From Pseudomonadota bacterium (GTDB taxonomy: Bacteria > Pseudomonadota > Gammaproteobacteria > Steroidobacterales > Steroidobacteraceae), in NCBI GenBank assembly GCA_021792755.1, contig JAJYUA010000002.1, positions 62,001-126,000 on the forward strand: a DNA stretch of 64,000 nt. Direction: 5' to 3'. A program made the position numbers and the translations under genes. Shown here in pieces: positions 25,214 through 32,944 of this stretch. A model generated the notes under the pieces. The model was not told the origin of the DNA, searched no databases, and was given only the letters and a program-made list of their open reading frames with translations. The number at the start of each line of letters is the position of its first letter. Positions within the stretch are counted from its first letter, which is position 1.

Positions 25214-26679
25214 ATCCTCTGCGCGCACGGCACGGTTGCGGCAGGGCCCCGAGCCCGATGCTAGACTCCTCCGATATGGCAGATAACGAGCCGAGCGGCG
25301 ATTGCACAGCGCGGGGCGAGCGGCGGCGCCTGTCGCAAACGATCACCACCATCTCCTGGTGGGACCTCAGCCATACCCTCGGCCCGATCCTGCTGGCGAG
25401 CGCGGCGGCCATCTGGCTCACGCTGCACTTCGTGCGTCCGGCCCCCCCGAGCACGATCACCATCAGCGCGGGCCCCGAGGGCAGCAGCTTTGCGCTGCTC
25501 GCACAGCGCTACCGGACGATCCTGGCGCGCAGCGGCATCACCCTGAGAATCCGCCCCTCTGCGGGGTCGTTGCAAAACCTCGAGCGCATGCGGGCGCGCG
25601 ACTCGCACGTGAACATCGCCCTGGTGCAGGCGGGCATCGGTCCCGGGGCGGCCGCGGGCCGTGCGGGCGCGGCACATCTGGTGTCCCTCGGCACGATGTT
25701 CTATCAGCCGCTCGCGATCTTTTACCGCGCGGCGAAGCCCTTGCGCCGTCTTTCGCAGCTCTGGGGCAAGCGGATTGCCATCGGGAAGCGCGGCAGCGGC
25801 ACGCGCGCGCTCGCCCTGGCGCTGCTCGCGGCCAACGACATCACTCCCACGGCGCCGACACGGCTGCTCGATGTCGAGGGCGCCGCGGCGCGCGACGCGC
25901 TGCTCGGCGGGCAGGCGGATGCGATCTTCCTCACCGGGGATTCCACCCCGCCGGCCATCATCGGGGCGATGCTGCACGCCCGGGGCGTGCGGTTGTTCGA
26001 CTTCGAGCAGGCCGACGCCTACGTGCGCCGATTCCCCTACCTGCACCGCATCGACATTCCCGCCGGCGCGTTCGATCTCGGCGAGAACCTGCCGCCGCAC
26101 CCGATCACGCTGGTCGGTCCGGCCGTGGAGCTCATTGCGCACGCCGATCTGCAGCCGGCGCTCGTCGATCTGCTGATCGAGGCCGCCCAGGAGGTGCAGG
26201 GCGAGGCCAATGTGCTGCACGCGGCGCATGTCTTTCCAAACAGCGCGACCTACGGCTATCCGCTCGATTCGGAGGCCGCGCGCTACTACAAGTCGGGCGA
26301 CAAGAGCTTCCTCTACCGCTATCTGCCTTTCTGGCTCGCGAGCCTCTTCGAGCGGATCCTGGTGGTCCTCGTGCCCGCGTTCGTGGTGCTGGTCCCGGGC
26401 TTGAGCTACCTGCCGAAGCTGTATGGATGGCGAGTCAACGGCCGCATTCACCGCCGCTACGGGGAGCTCATGGCGCTCGAGCGGGAGTCGCTCGGGGCGC
26501 TCTCTGCCGAGCGCCGGGCGGATCTGATCGAGCGGCTGCACGAGATCGAGCGCGCGGCGATCCTGCGCAAGATCCCGGGCTCGCACGCCGATCAGCTCTA
26601 TCAGCTGCGCGAGCACATCGCGTTCGTGCGCGCCAATCTCGCCCGGTCGAAGGCGGACGCGCACGCGCCGGGCGGCTAG
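25210..26679 (+). CDS. TAXI-type TRAP solute-binding receptor with membrane anchors
   Basis: A 489-residue protein. After a polar N-terminus, one membrane helix lies at about 57-75, followed by a TAXI receptor domain at about 80-375 (ITISAGPEGSSFALLAQRYR, the glycine-rich GKRGSGTRALALALL block). A second hydrophobic segment at about 377-400 leads to a cytoplasmic helical tail of roughly 90 residues with charged coiled-coil character. TAXI receptors normally deliver solutes to a TRAP permease, but no DctQ/DctM gene is nearby, so it may act with a distant permease or as a sensor. ATG codons at 25258 and 25276 are alternative starts; 25210 has an AAGG six bases upstream and overlaps the leader frame. 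Confidence 0.85.
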   Translation: MNPLRARHGCGRAPSPMLDSSDMADNEPSGDCTARGERRRLSQTITTISWWDLSHTLGPILLASAAAIWLTLHFVRPAPPSTITISAGPEGSSFALLAQRYRTILARSGITLRIRPSAGSLQNLERMRARDSHVNIALVQAGIGPGAAAGRAGAAHLVSLGTMFYQPLAIFYRAAKPLRRLSQLWGKRIAIGKRGSGTRALALALLAANDITPTAPTRLLDVEGAAARDALLGGQADAIFLTGDSTPPAIIGAMLHARGVRLFDFEQADAYVRRFPYLHRIDIPAGAFDLGENLPPHPITLVGPAVELIAHADLQPALVDLLIEAAQEVQGEANVLHAAHVFPNSATYGYPLDSEAARYYKSGDKSFLYRYLPFWLASLFERILVVLVPAFVVLVPGLSYLPKLYGWRVNGRIHRRYGELMALERESLGALSAERRADLIERLHEIERAAILRKIPGSHADQLYQLREHIAFVRANLARSKADAHAPGG

Positions 26680-26692
26680 GGGCCCGGCGGAC

Positions 26693-27724
26693 TCAGGCGA
26701 GCATCACCTTGCGCACGTCGATCGGCTCGCCCGCGGGCGCCGCCAGGGCGAATTGCGCCAGGCCCTTCTGCGCCAGCCACTGCCGATTGAACAGGCGCGA
26801 CTGGTATTTTGCGCCGCCGTCGCACAGCACCGTCACCACGATGTGACCCGGGCCGAGGTCGCGGGCCACGCGCACGGCTGCGGCGACGTTGATGCCGCTG
26901 GTGCTGCCGAGGAACAGGCCCTCCTCGCGCAACAGCCGGTAGACGTAGCCCACGGTCTCGCCGTCCTCGATGTGCACGGCCTCATCGATGGGCGCATCCT
27001 TCAGGTTGGCGGTGAGGCGACCGATGCCGATGCCCTCGGTGATCGAGCCGTTGCCGGTGGCCTTGAGCGTGCCGCTGCGCACGTATTCGTAGAGGCTGCT
27101 GCCAGGGGGATCGGCGAGGACGCAGCGTACCGAGGGACGCCTCGATTTCAGGTACTCCGACACGCCGGCGAAGGTGCCGCCGGTGCCGCTCGCGGCGACG
27201 AATGCGTCCACGCGGCCGCCGGTCTGCTCCCAGATCTCGGGCCCCGTGGACTCGAGGTGCGCGCGGCGGTTGACGGTGTTGTCGAACTGGTTGGCCCAGA
27301 TGGCGTTCGGCAGGCTCCCCGCCAGGCGCTGGGCGAGCTTCTGGTACTGGTTGGGGCTGCTGTAGGGAACCACCGGCACCTTGTGCACATCGGCGCCCAA
27401 GGTCTCGAGCAGCTGGAATTTCTCCGGCGACTGGTTATCGGGCATGACGATGACGCAGCGGTAGCCGCGCGCGTTGCACACGTGCGCCAGGCCGATCCCG
27501 GTGTTGCCGGCGGTGCCTTCGACGACGGTGCCGCCGGGGGCAAGCTCGCCGCTTTTCTCGGCCGCGAGCACTATGGCGCACGCGGCGCGGTCTTTCACCG
27601 AGCCGCCGGGGTTGGTGAATTCCGCCTTGCCGAGCACCTCACAGCCGGTCTCCTCGCTCAAGCGCCGCAGCCGGATGAGCGGGGTGTGGCCGACCGATCC
27701 GACGAAGCCGTCATGGAGGTTCAA
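26693..27724 (-). CDS. Cysteine synthase (O-acetylserine sulfhydrylase)
   Basis: A 343-residue fold-type II PLP enzyme making cysteine from O-acetylserine and sulfide. The PLP lysine is K44 in NPGGSVKDRAA, the substrate loop is EGTAGNTGIG, and the phosphate-binding loop is ASGTGGTFAG. The C-terminal extension beyond residue 310 is longer than in E. coli CysK and resembles the CysK2/cystathionine-synthase-like group, so the exact class is open. The TTG at 27724 is used because AAGGAG sits seven bases upstream; it overlaps the cysG stop by three bases. It is the third gene of the cysH-cysG-cysteine synthase unit. Confidence 0.93.
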   Translation of the reverse strand: MNLHDGFVGSVGHTPLIRLRRLSEETGCEVLGKAEFTNPGGSVKDRAACAIVLAAEKSGELAPGGTVVEGTAGNTGIGLAHVCNARGYRCVIVMPDNQSPEKFQLLETLGADVHKVPVVPYSSPNQYQKLAQRLAGSLPNAIWANQFDNTVNRRAHLESTGPEIWEQTGGRVDAFVAASGTGGTFAGVSEYLKSRRPSVRCVLADPPGSSLYEYVRSGTLKATGNGSITEGIGIGRLTANLKDAPIDEAVHIEDGETVGYVYRLLREEGLFLGSTSGINVAAAVRVARDLGPGHIVVTVLCDGGAKYQSRLFNRQWLAQKGLAQFALAAPAGEPIDVRKVMLA

Positions 27725-29196
27725 GCGAGGTCTCCTTCGGTCCGGTCGCCGGCTTCGGCCGCGATTGCCGCCCGCTCGGCGGGCGCGCCGCAGGCCTCGG
27801 CCAGCGCCTCGACATTGAGCGCCGCCACCTCCCCGATCACGAGCAGCGCCGGGGGAGCGATGCCCGCCTCGCGGCCGAGGGCGACTATGGTCTGAAGCGT
27901 GCCGCGCAGCGTGCGCTGCTCGGGGAGCGTCGCCCGCTCGATGAGCGCGGCGGGCAGGGTGAGGGGCGCTCCGGCCGAGCTCAGCCGCGACACGATGTGC
28001 GCAAGGTGTGCCACGCCCATGTAGAACACCACGGTTTGATGCGGGCGGGCGAGCGCGGGCCAGTCGAGCGCGGCGTCTTCGAGCGGATGGCCCGTCACCA
28101 GGGTGAAACTCTGGGCCATCTTGCGGTGGGTGAGGGGGATGCCCGAGGCGGCGGCGGCGCCAAGCGCGGCGGTGATGCCGGGAACGACCACATAGGGGAT
28201 CCCGTGGCGCGCGAGCGTCTCGAGCTCCTCCCCGCCCCGCCCGAACACGAACGGGTCGCCGCCCTTCAGGCGCGCCACCTTGAGCCCCTCGCGGGCGTAG
28301 CGGACCATGAGCTCGTGGATGCGCCCCTGATCGGTGTGCGGGCCGCGCGGGCCCTGAGTCGCGCCTTTGCCGACGAACACCCGCCGGGCCTCGCGCCGGG
28401 AGCGCTCGAGGACCGCTTGCGGAACGAGGCGATCGTAGAGGATGACATCCGCCTGCTGCAGCAGCTGCAGCGCCCGAAGCGTGAGCAGGTCCGGGTCGCC
28501 GGGCCCGGCGCCGATCAGGTACACCTCACCCAGAGCGCGCGCACCCGTGGCGCCCGAGGTGGTGAGCTGCGAGGCGCGCAGCTCCCGCTCGAAGTCCCGC
28601 TGAGCGCCGCCCGCATCGCCCCGCAGCACCCGCGAGCCGACTTTGCCCGCCACGATCCGCTCCCAGAACGAGCGGCGCGCCGAGGGCGCCAGCGCCTCCT
28701 GCACGGCTTTGCGCCGCTCGCCGATGAACCTCGCCAGCGCCCCGAGCGTAGCGGGCAAGAGCGCCTCGATCTGCTCGCGCACCCAGCGGGTGAGGACCGG
28801 GGAGTTGCCGGCGGAGCCGACCGCCACGACGATGGGGGAGCGGTCGATGATGGCCGGGAAAATGAAGGTCGAAAGCGCCGGGTCGTCGACGACATTGACC
28901 GGCAGGGCGCGCGAGCGGGCGGCCTCCGACACCGCCGTGTTGACGACCTTGCGGTCGGTCGCGGCAATCGCGAGTCGCGCGCCGTCGAGATGGCTCGGGT
29001 GGAAGGCTTCGGCGAGGTGGCGAATCTCACCCGCCGCCGCGCGTGCGGCCAGCTCCTCGCACAGCTGCGGCGCGATCACCGTCACCTCGGCGCCGCACCT
29101 GAGGAGCAGCTCGATCTTGCGTTGCGCGACCTGTCCGCCGCCCACGACCGCCGCGGGCGCGGCGCGCAGGCGCAGAAAGACCGGCAGATGCTCCAT
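27721..29196 (-). CDS. cysG: Siroheme synthase CysG (trifunctional)
   Basis: A 491-residue enzyme that turns uroporphyrinogen III into siroheme, the cofactor of sulfite reductase. The N-terminal dehydrogenase/ferrochelatase part (about 1-215) has AVVGGGQVAQRKIELLL and NVVDDPALSTFIFPAIIDRSP. The C-terminal methyltransferase (about 225-470) has LIGAGPGDPDLLTLRAL, RLKGGDPFVFGRGGEE and TGHPLEDA. It is slightly longer than E. coli CysG (457) owing to a C-terminal tail. The frame is open upstream past cysH, but ATG 29196 matches the family N-terminus. It lies 17 bases after cysH and couples to the cysteine synthase gene. Confidence 0.95.
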   Translation of the reverse strand: MEHLPVFLRLRAAPAAVVGGGQVAQRKIELLLRCGAEVTVIAPQLCEELAARAAAGEIRHLAEAFHPSHLDGARLAIAATDRKVVNTAVSEAARSRALPVNVVDDPALSTFIFPAIIDRSPIVVAVGSAGNSPVLTRWVREQIEALLPATLGALARFIGERRKAVQEALAPSARRSFWERIVAGKVGSRVLRGDAGGAQRDFERELRASQLTTSGATGARALGEVYLIGAGPGDPDLLTLRALQLLQQADVILYDRLVPQAVLERSRREARRVFVGKGATQGPRGPHTDQGRIHELMVRYAREGLKVARLKGGDPFVFGRGGEELETLARHGIPYVVVPGITAALGAAAASGIPLTHRKMAQSFTLVTGHPLEDAALDWPALARPHQTVVFYMGVAHLAHIVSRLSSAGAPLTLPAALIERATLPEQRTLRGTLQTIVALGREAGIAPPALLVIGEVAALNVEALAEACGAPAERAAIAAEAGDRTEGDLA

Positions 29197-29213
29197 GCCT
29201 TGCGGGAGGCTGT

Positions 29214-29936
29214 TCAGGCTTGGGCCGCCGCATGGCGTACTCGGGGGTGTAGGCCGCATTCGCGAGACTCGGGTTGCTCCCACCACCAACGGCCTGCACG
29301 GCGGCTCTCGCCCGGCTGGATGGCACGGGTGCAGGGCGAGCAGCCGATGCTCGGGTACTGGCGGTCGTGCAGCGCATTGTACGGCAGCTTGTGGGCGCGG
29401 ATGTACTGCCAGACTTCGGCCTCGGACCACTCGAGCAGCGGGCTTACCTTGTAGAGGCCGTGCTCGCCGTCCCATTCCACCGGCTCGGCTAGCGAGCGGG
29501 CGGCAGATTGCTCCCGCCGCACCCCGGTGACCCAGGCGCCGTAGCCGGCGATGGCGCGCTTGAACGGCTCCACCTTGCGTACGTGGCAGCACGAGAGGCG
29601 CGCTTGCAGGCTGTGATAAAAGCCGTTGACCCCCTGGGAGGCGGCGAGGCGCTCGAGCGAGAGAGCATCCGGATGCACCAGGCGCAGCGAGCGCCTGTAG
29701 CGCCGTTCCAGCCTCTCCAGCAGGTCGTAGGTCTCCTGGTGGAGCCGGCCGGTGTCGATGCTGAACACATCGATCTCGGGCACCTGGGTCCAGATGATGT
29801 CGGTGAGAACCATGGCCTCGGCGCCCAGGCTGTTCGAGTACGCCACTCGCCCGTACTCGCGCACGGCGCCCGAGAGCAGCTCGCGCACGGCCGAGGCCTT
29901 CTGCTCGAGATCGGAAAGGTTTACGAGTTCACCCAT
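29214..29936 (-). CDS. cysH: Assimilatory adenylylsulfate (APS) reductase
   Basis: A 240-residue thiol-dependent reductase that converts activated sulfate to sulfite. The PP-loop-like start AYSNSLGAEAMVLTDII and the DTGRLHQETY block identify the CysH family. Cysteines C116-C117 and C199/C202 form the CC...CxxC set that binds a [4Fe-4S] cluster in APS reductases and is missing in PAPS reductases, and C227 in ECGLH is the catalytic one. The substrate is therefore probably APS, making APS kinase unnecessary. It heads the cysH-cysG-cysteine synthase unit and is divergent from cysB, 110 bases away, which suggests CysB control. Confidence 0.94.
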   Translation of the reverse strand: MGELVNLSDLEQKASAVRELLSGAVREYGRVAYSNSLGAEAMVLTDIIWTQVPEIDVFSIDTGRLHQETYDLLERLERRYRRSLRLVHPDALSLERLAASQGVNGFYHSLQARLSCCHVRKVEPFKRAIAGYGAWVTGVRREQSAARSLAEPVEWDGEHGLYKVSPLLEWSEAEVWQYIRAHKLPYNALHDRQYPSIGCSPCTRAIQPGESRRAGRWWWEQPESRECGLHPRVRHAAAQA

Positions 29937-30046
29937 GGTGCGGGCGACTATAGCGAGTGGGGGCCGGTGCGCTGAACGAATGATTGCTTCTGACGCACTC
30001 CCGAGCGGTTATGGTGGCAAAGGGGGGCTTGGGATACCCTGTCTCC

Positions 30047-31018
30047 ATGAAACTGCACCAGCTGCGCTACCTGGCGGCCGTTGCCCAGAGCGGGCTCAAT
30101 ATCACCGCCGCGGCCCAGAAGCTGCACACCTCGCAGCCCGGGGTGAGCAAGCAGATCAAGCTCCTCGAGGACGAGCTCGGCTTCCAGATCTTTGTGCGCG
30201 AGGGCCGCAACCTGACCCGCATCACCCCGGCGGGGCAGCAGGTGATCGATCGGGCGCTGCGCGTGCTGCTCGAGGTGCAGGGCATCCGCGGGCTGTCCAC
30301 CGAGCTGCGCGACGAGGGTCGCGGCAGCCTCTCGATCGGCACCACCCACACGCAGGCACGCTACGTGCTGCCGGCCGTGATCCGGGCGTTTCGCGCCAAG
30401 TACCCGAATGTGCGCCTGAATCTGCACCAGGGCACTTCCGAGCAACTCGCCGAGATGGTCGCCCAGGACCGCATCGACTGCGCCATCGCCACCGGCTCGG
30501 AGCAGCGCTTCAGCAGCCTGACCCTGTTGCCTTGCTACCGATGGAGCCGCGTGGTCATCGTGCCGCGGGAACATCCGCTTGCCGCCGCGGGCAGGCTGAG
30601 CTACCGCACGCTCGCGGCTCATCCGATCATCACGTACACGTTCAGTTTCACGGGTCCGTCTTCACTCAACGAGGCGTTTGCCCGGGCGGGCTTCACGCCG
30701 AACGTCGCGATCACCACGCAGGACGCGGACGTGATCGTCACCTACGTGCGTCTGGGGCTCGGCGTCGGGATCGTGGCGCCCATGGCAGTGGCCGAAGACG
30801 CGCAGGATCTCGCCGTGCTCGAGGCCTCGCACCTGCTGCCCGCCCACACCACCTGGCTGGGATTCAGGCGCGGGACGCTGTTGCGCAAGTACATGTATGA
30901 TTTTGCGCAACTGCTCGCGCCGCACCTGGAGCGGCGCCTGGTGGAGCGTGCGCATCGCGCCGCGAGCCCCGAAGAGACGGCGGCGTTGTTCGCGGACGTG
31001 ACGCTGCCGCAGCGCTAG
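30047..31018 (+). CDS. cysB: LysR-family sulfur regulator CysB
   Basis: A 323-residue LysR regulator, the length of E. coli CysB (324). The N-terminal helix-turn-helix is MKLHQLRYLAAVAQSGLNIT through AAQKLHTSQPGVSKQIKLLE. The inducer domain includes IGTTHTQARYVLP, GTSEQLAEMV and TYTFSFTGPSSLNEAF, all CysB-like contacts for N-acetylserine or sulfate-type ligands. ATG 30047 gives the family N-terminus; the frame is open 21 codons further up without a better site. It is divergent from cysH and probably activates it and the nearby cysI unit. malQ follows after 35 bases on the same strand. Confidence 0.94.
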   Translation: MKLHQLRYLAAVAQSGLNITAAAQKLHTSQPGVSKQIKLLEDELGFQIFVREGRNLTRITPAGQQVIDRALRVLLEVQGIRGLSTELRDEGRGSLSIGTTHTQARYVLPAVIRAFRAKYPNVRLNLHQGTSEQLAEMVAQDRIDCAIATGSEQRFSSLTLLPCYRWSRVVIVPREHPLAAAGRLSYRTLAAHPIITYTFSFTGPSSLNEAFARAGFTPNVAITTQDADVIVTYVRLGLGVGIVAPMAVAEDAQDLAVLEASHLLPAHTTWLGFRRGTLLRKYMYDFAQLLAPHLERRLVERAHRAASPEETAALFADVTLPQR

Positions 31019-31053
31019 CCGGCCGCTCTCAATCCAGAGATCTTGAAGAGCTC

Positions 31054-32415
31054 ATGATCGATCATCGCCTGCCGGTGCTCGACCGGCGCCGCGCCGGGGT
31101 GTTGCTGCACCTGAGCTCGCTCGAGGCGCCGCTCGGGCGCGGGGGGCGGGCCTTCATCGACTGGCTGGCCGAGGCGCGATTCGGCGTCTGGCAGTTCCTG
31201 CCCGTGGGGCCGACCGGGACGGACGGCTCCCCGTACTTCGCGCGCTCGGATTTCGCCGGCAACCCTGCATTCATCGATCCGGCCGAGCGGCCCGAGGCGC
31301 TGCCCGAGCAGTACGCGGGGTTTGCGCACGGTGCCCGGGACTGGCTCGAGGACTACGCGCTCTTCGAGGTCTTGAGCGAGGCGTACGAGGGCGAGCCGTG
31401 GTGGAACTGGCCGCAGGAATTGCGCGATCGGGATCCGGCCGCCCTGGATGCCATCCGTCGCCGGCGTGCCGCCGAGCTCGAGCGCATCCGGCTCGAGCAA
31501 TTCGCTTTCTTCGTCCAGTGGCGCAGGCTTCGCGAGTATGGCCGCTCGCGGGGCGTGCGCCTCTTCGGCGACCTGCCGTTTTACGTCGGACCGATGTCGG
31601 CCGAGACGTGGATGAACCGTCGGCAGTTTCAACTCGATGCCACCGGCAGGCCGACCGCGATCGCGGGTGTGCCGCCGGATTATTTCTCCGAGAGCGGCCA
31701 GGTCTGGGGCAATCCGCTCTACGAGTGGCACACCCTCGAGCGCGAGCGATTCGCGTACTGGCGCTCCCGGGTGGCCGCGCAGCTCGCCCGGGTGGATCTG
31801 CTGCGCATCGATCACTTCCGGGCGTTCGCGGCTCACTGGGCGGTGCCGGCGGCGGCGCCTGATGCGCGCGGCGGACGGTGGTGTCCGACGCCGGGGCGCG
31901 CGTTCCTCGAGATCCTGCGCGAGGAGCTCGGCGAGCTGCCGATCGTCGCCGAGGACCTCGGCATGATCACCGAGGACGTGGTGGCGCTGCGCAAGGATTT
32001 CGGGCTCCCGGGCATGCGGGTGCTGCAGTTCGGGTTCGATGGCTCGCCGGACAATCCGCATCTGCCGCAGCAGATCGGTGCCGACTGCGTGGTGTACACC
32101 GGTACGCACGATAACGACACGACGCTCGGCTGGTACCGCAGCCTCAGCAAGCCGGCGCGAGAGTATGTCGATCGGGTGATGGGGGTCGGACCCGACGCGA
32201 TGCCGGAGGCGCTCGTGCGCGCAGCGCTCGAATCGGCGGCGACCCTGGCGGTGATTCCCGCTCAGGATCTGCTCGGTCTCGGCTCCGAGGCGCGACTGAA
32301 CCTCCCCGGCACCCAAGGGCCTCGGAACTGGCGCTGGCGGCTGCCAGGCGGCGCCCTGACCGCACCGCTCGCGCAGCACTGGGGTCAGATCAACGCGAGC
32401 TGCGAGCGCGCCTGA
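31054..32415 (+). CDS. malQ: 4-alpha-glucanotransferase (amylomaltase)
   Basis: A 453-residue GH77 enzyme that moves glucan chains between maltodextrins in the cytoplasm. Catalytic blocks are present: DLLRIDHFRAF with the nucleophilic Asp, VAEDLGMITEDV with the acid/base Glu, and YTGTHDNDTTLGW with the third carboxylate. The N-terminal SSLEAPLGRGGRAFIDWLAEA and GPTGTDGSPYF blocks are also typical. At about 450 residues it lacks the extra N-terminal domains of E. coli MalQ (694) and resembles the shorter Thermus-type amylomaltase. It sits oddly within sulfur genes, possibly transcribed with cysB; no glycogen genes are visible. Confidence 0.94.
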   Translation: MIDHRLPVLDRRRAGVLLHLSSLEAPLGRGGRAFIDWLAEARFGVWQFLPVGPTGTDGSPYFARSDFAGNPAFIDPAERPEALPEQYAGFAHGARDWLEDYALFEVLSEAYEGEPWWNWPQELRDRDPAALDAIRRRRAAELERIRLEQFAFFVQWRRLREYGRSRGVRLFGDLPFYVGPMSAETWMNRRQFQLDATGRPTAIAGVPPDYFSESGQVWGNPLYEWHTLERERFAYWRSRVAAQLARVDLLRIDHFRAFAAHWAVPAAAPDARGGRWCPTPGRAFLEILREELGELPIVAEDLGMITEDVVALRKDFGLPGMRVLQFGFDGSPDNPHLPQQIGADCVVYTGTHDNDTTLGWYRSLSKPAREYVDRVMGVGPDAMPEALVRAALESAATLAVIPAQDLLGLGSEARLNLPGTQGPRNWRWRLPGGALTAPLAQHWGQINASCERA

Positions 32416-32437
32416 GCGGATGCGCTGCGGGGGCGAA

Positions 32438-32944
32438 TCAGCCGCGCGCCCGCATGCGTCTGCGCACCCACGCGCCGGCATGGGCGTCGGCGGCGGGTTG
32501 GTAGGCGACGTCCAACTCCCCGAGAGCGCCCCGGCAGGCCTCGAGGTCCTGATCGGGCCGTGGCACGATGGCATCGAAGCCACAGCGGCCGAGCCAGAAC
32601 ACGAGGTCGCGGACGATATCGCCGAGCGCGCGCAGCTCGCCTGCGAACCCCAGTCGGTTGCGCAGCAGCACCGCCTGGGTGAGCGCGCGACCGTCGGTGA
32701 AGGTCGGAAACTGCAGCGCGATCAAGGGGCGGTCGGCGATCTGCGGGTAGAGGGCATCGACGTCCTCCGTGTTGGGCAGCAGCACGCCGATCGCGGCGGC
32801 GCTCGCGAGTAACGGCTCGCGCTCGGCCCGCCAGCGAGCGAGCGGCACGATCAGCTTGCCGGAGGCGGGCGCACCCGCCGCCCCCTCGGGGGCGAGCGTC
32901 CAGTCGTCCTCGACGATGGCGTGCCTGGCGATGATGCGGGTCAT
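32438..32944 (-). CDS. DUF934 protein linked to sulfite reductase
   Basis: A 168-residue cytoplasmic protein of the DUF934 family, which is almost always found next to CysI-type sulfite reductase genes but has no proven biochemical role. Family blocks include LPNTEDVDALYPQIADRPLIALQFPTF and the FTDGRALTQAVLLRNRLGF stretch, followed by GELRALGDIVRDLVFWLGRCGFDA. ATG 32944 overlaps the cysI stop by four bases, so translation is coupled. The frame opens further upstream within cysI but without a site. It converges on malQ across 22 bases. Confidence 0.9.
   Translation of the reverse strand: MTRIIARHAIVEDDWTLAPEGAAGAPASGKLIVPLARWRAEREPLLASAAAIGVLLPNTEDVDALYPQIADRPLIALQFPTFTDGRALTQAVLLRNRLGFAGELRALGDIVRDLVFWLGRCGFDAIVPRPDQDLEACRGALGELDVAYQPAADAHAGAWVRRRMRARG

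Noticed and set aside
29940-30900. Other long open frames overlapping cysB, such as a plus-strand frame of about 380 codons
   Set aside because: They are shadows of the LysR gene in another frame, with arginine-rich products and no ribosome-binding site.
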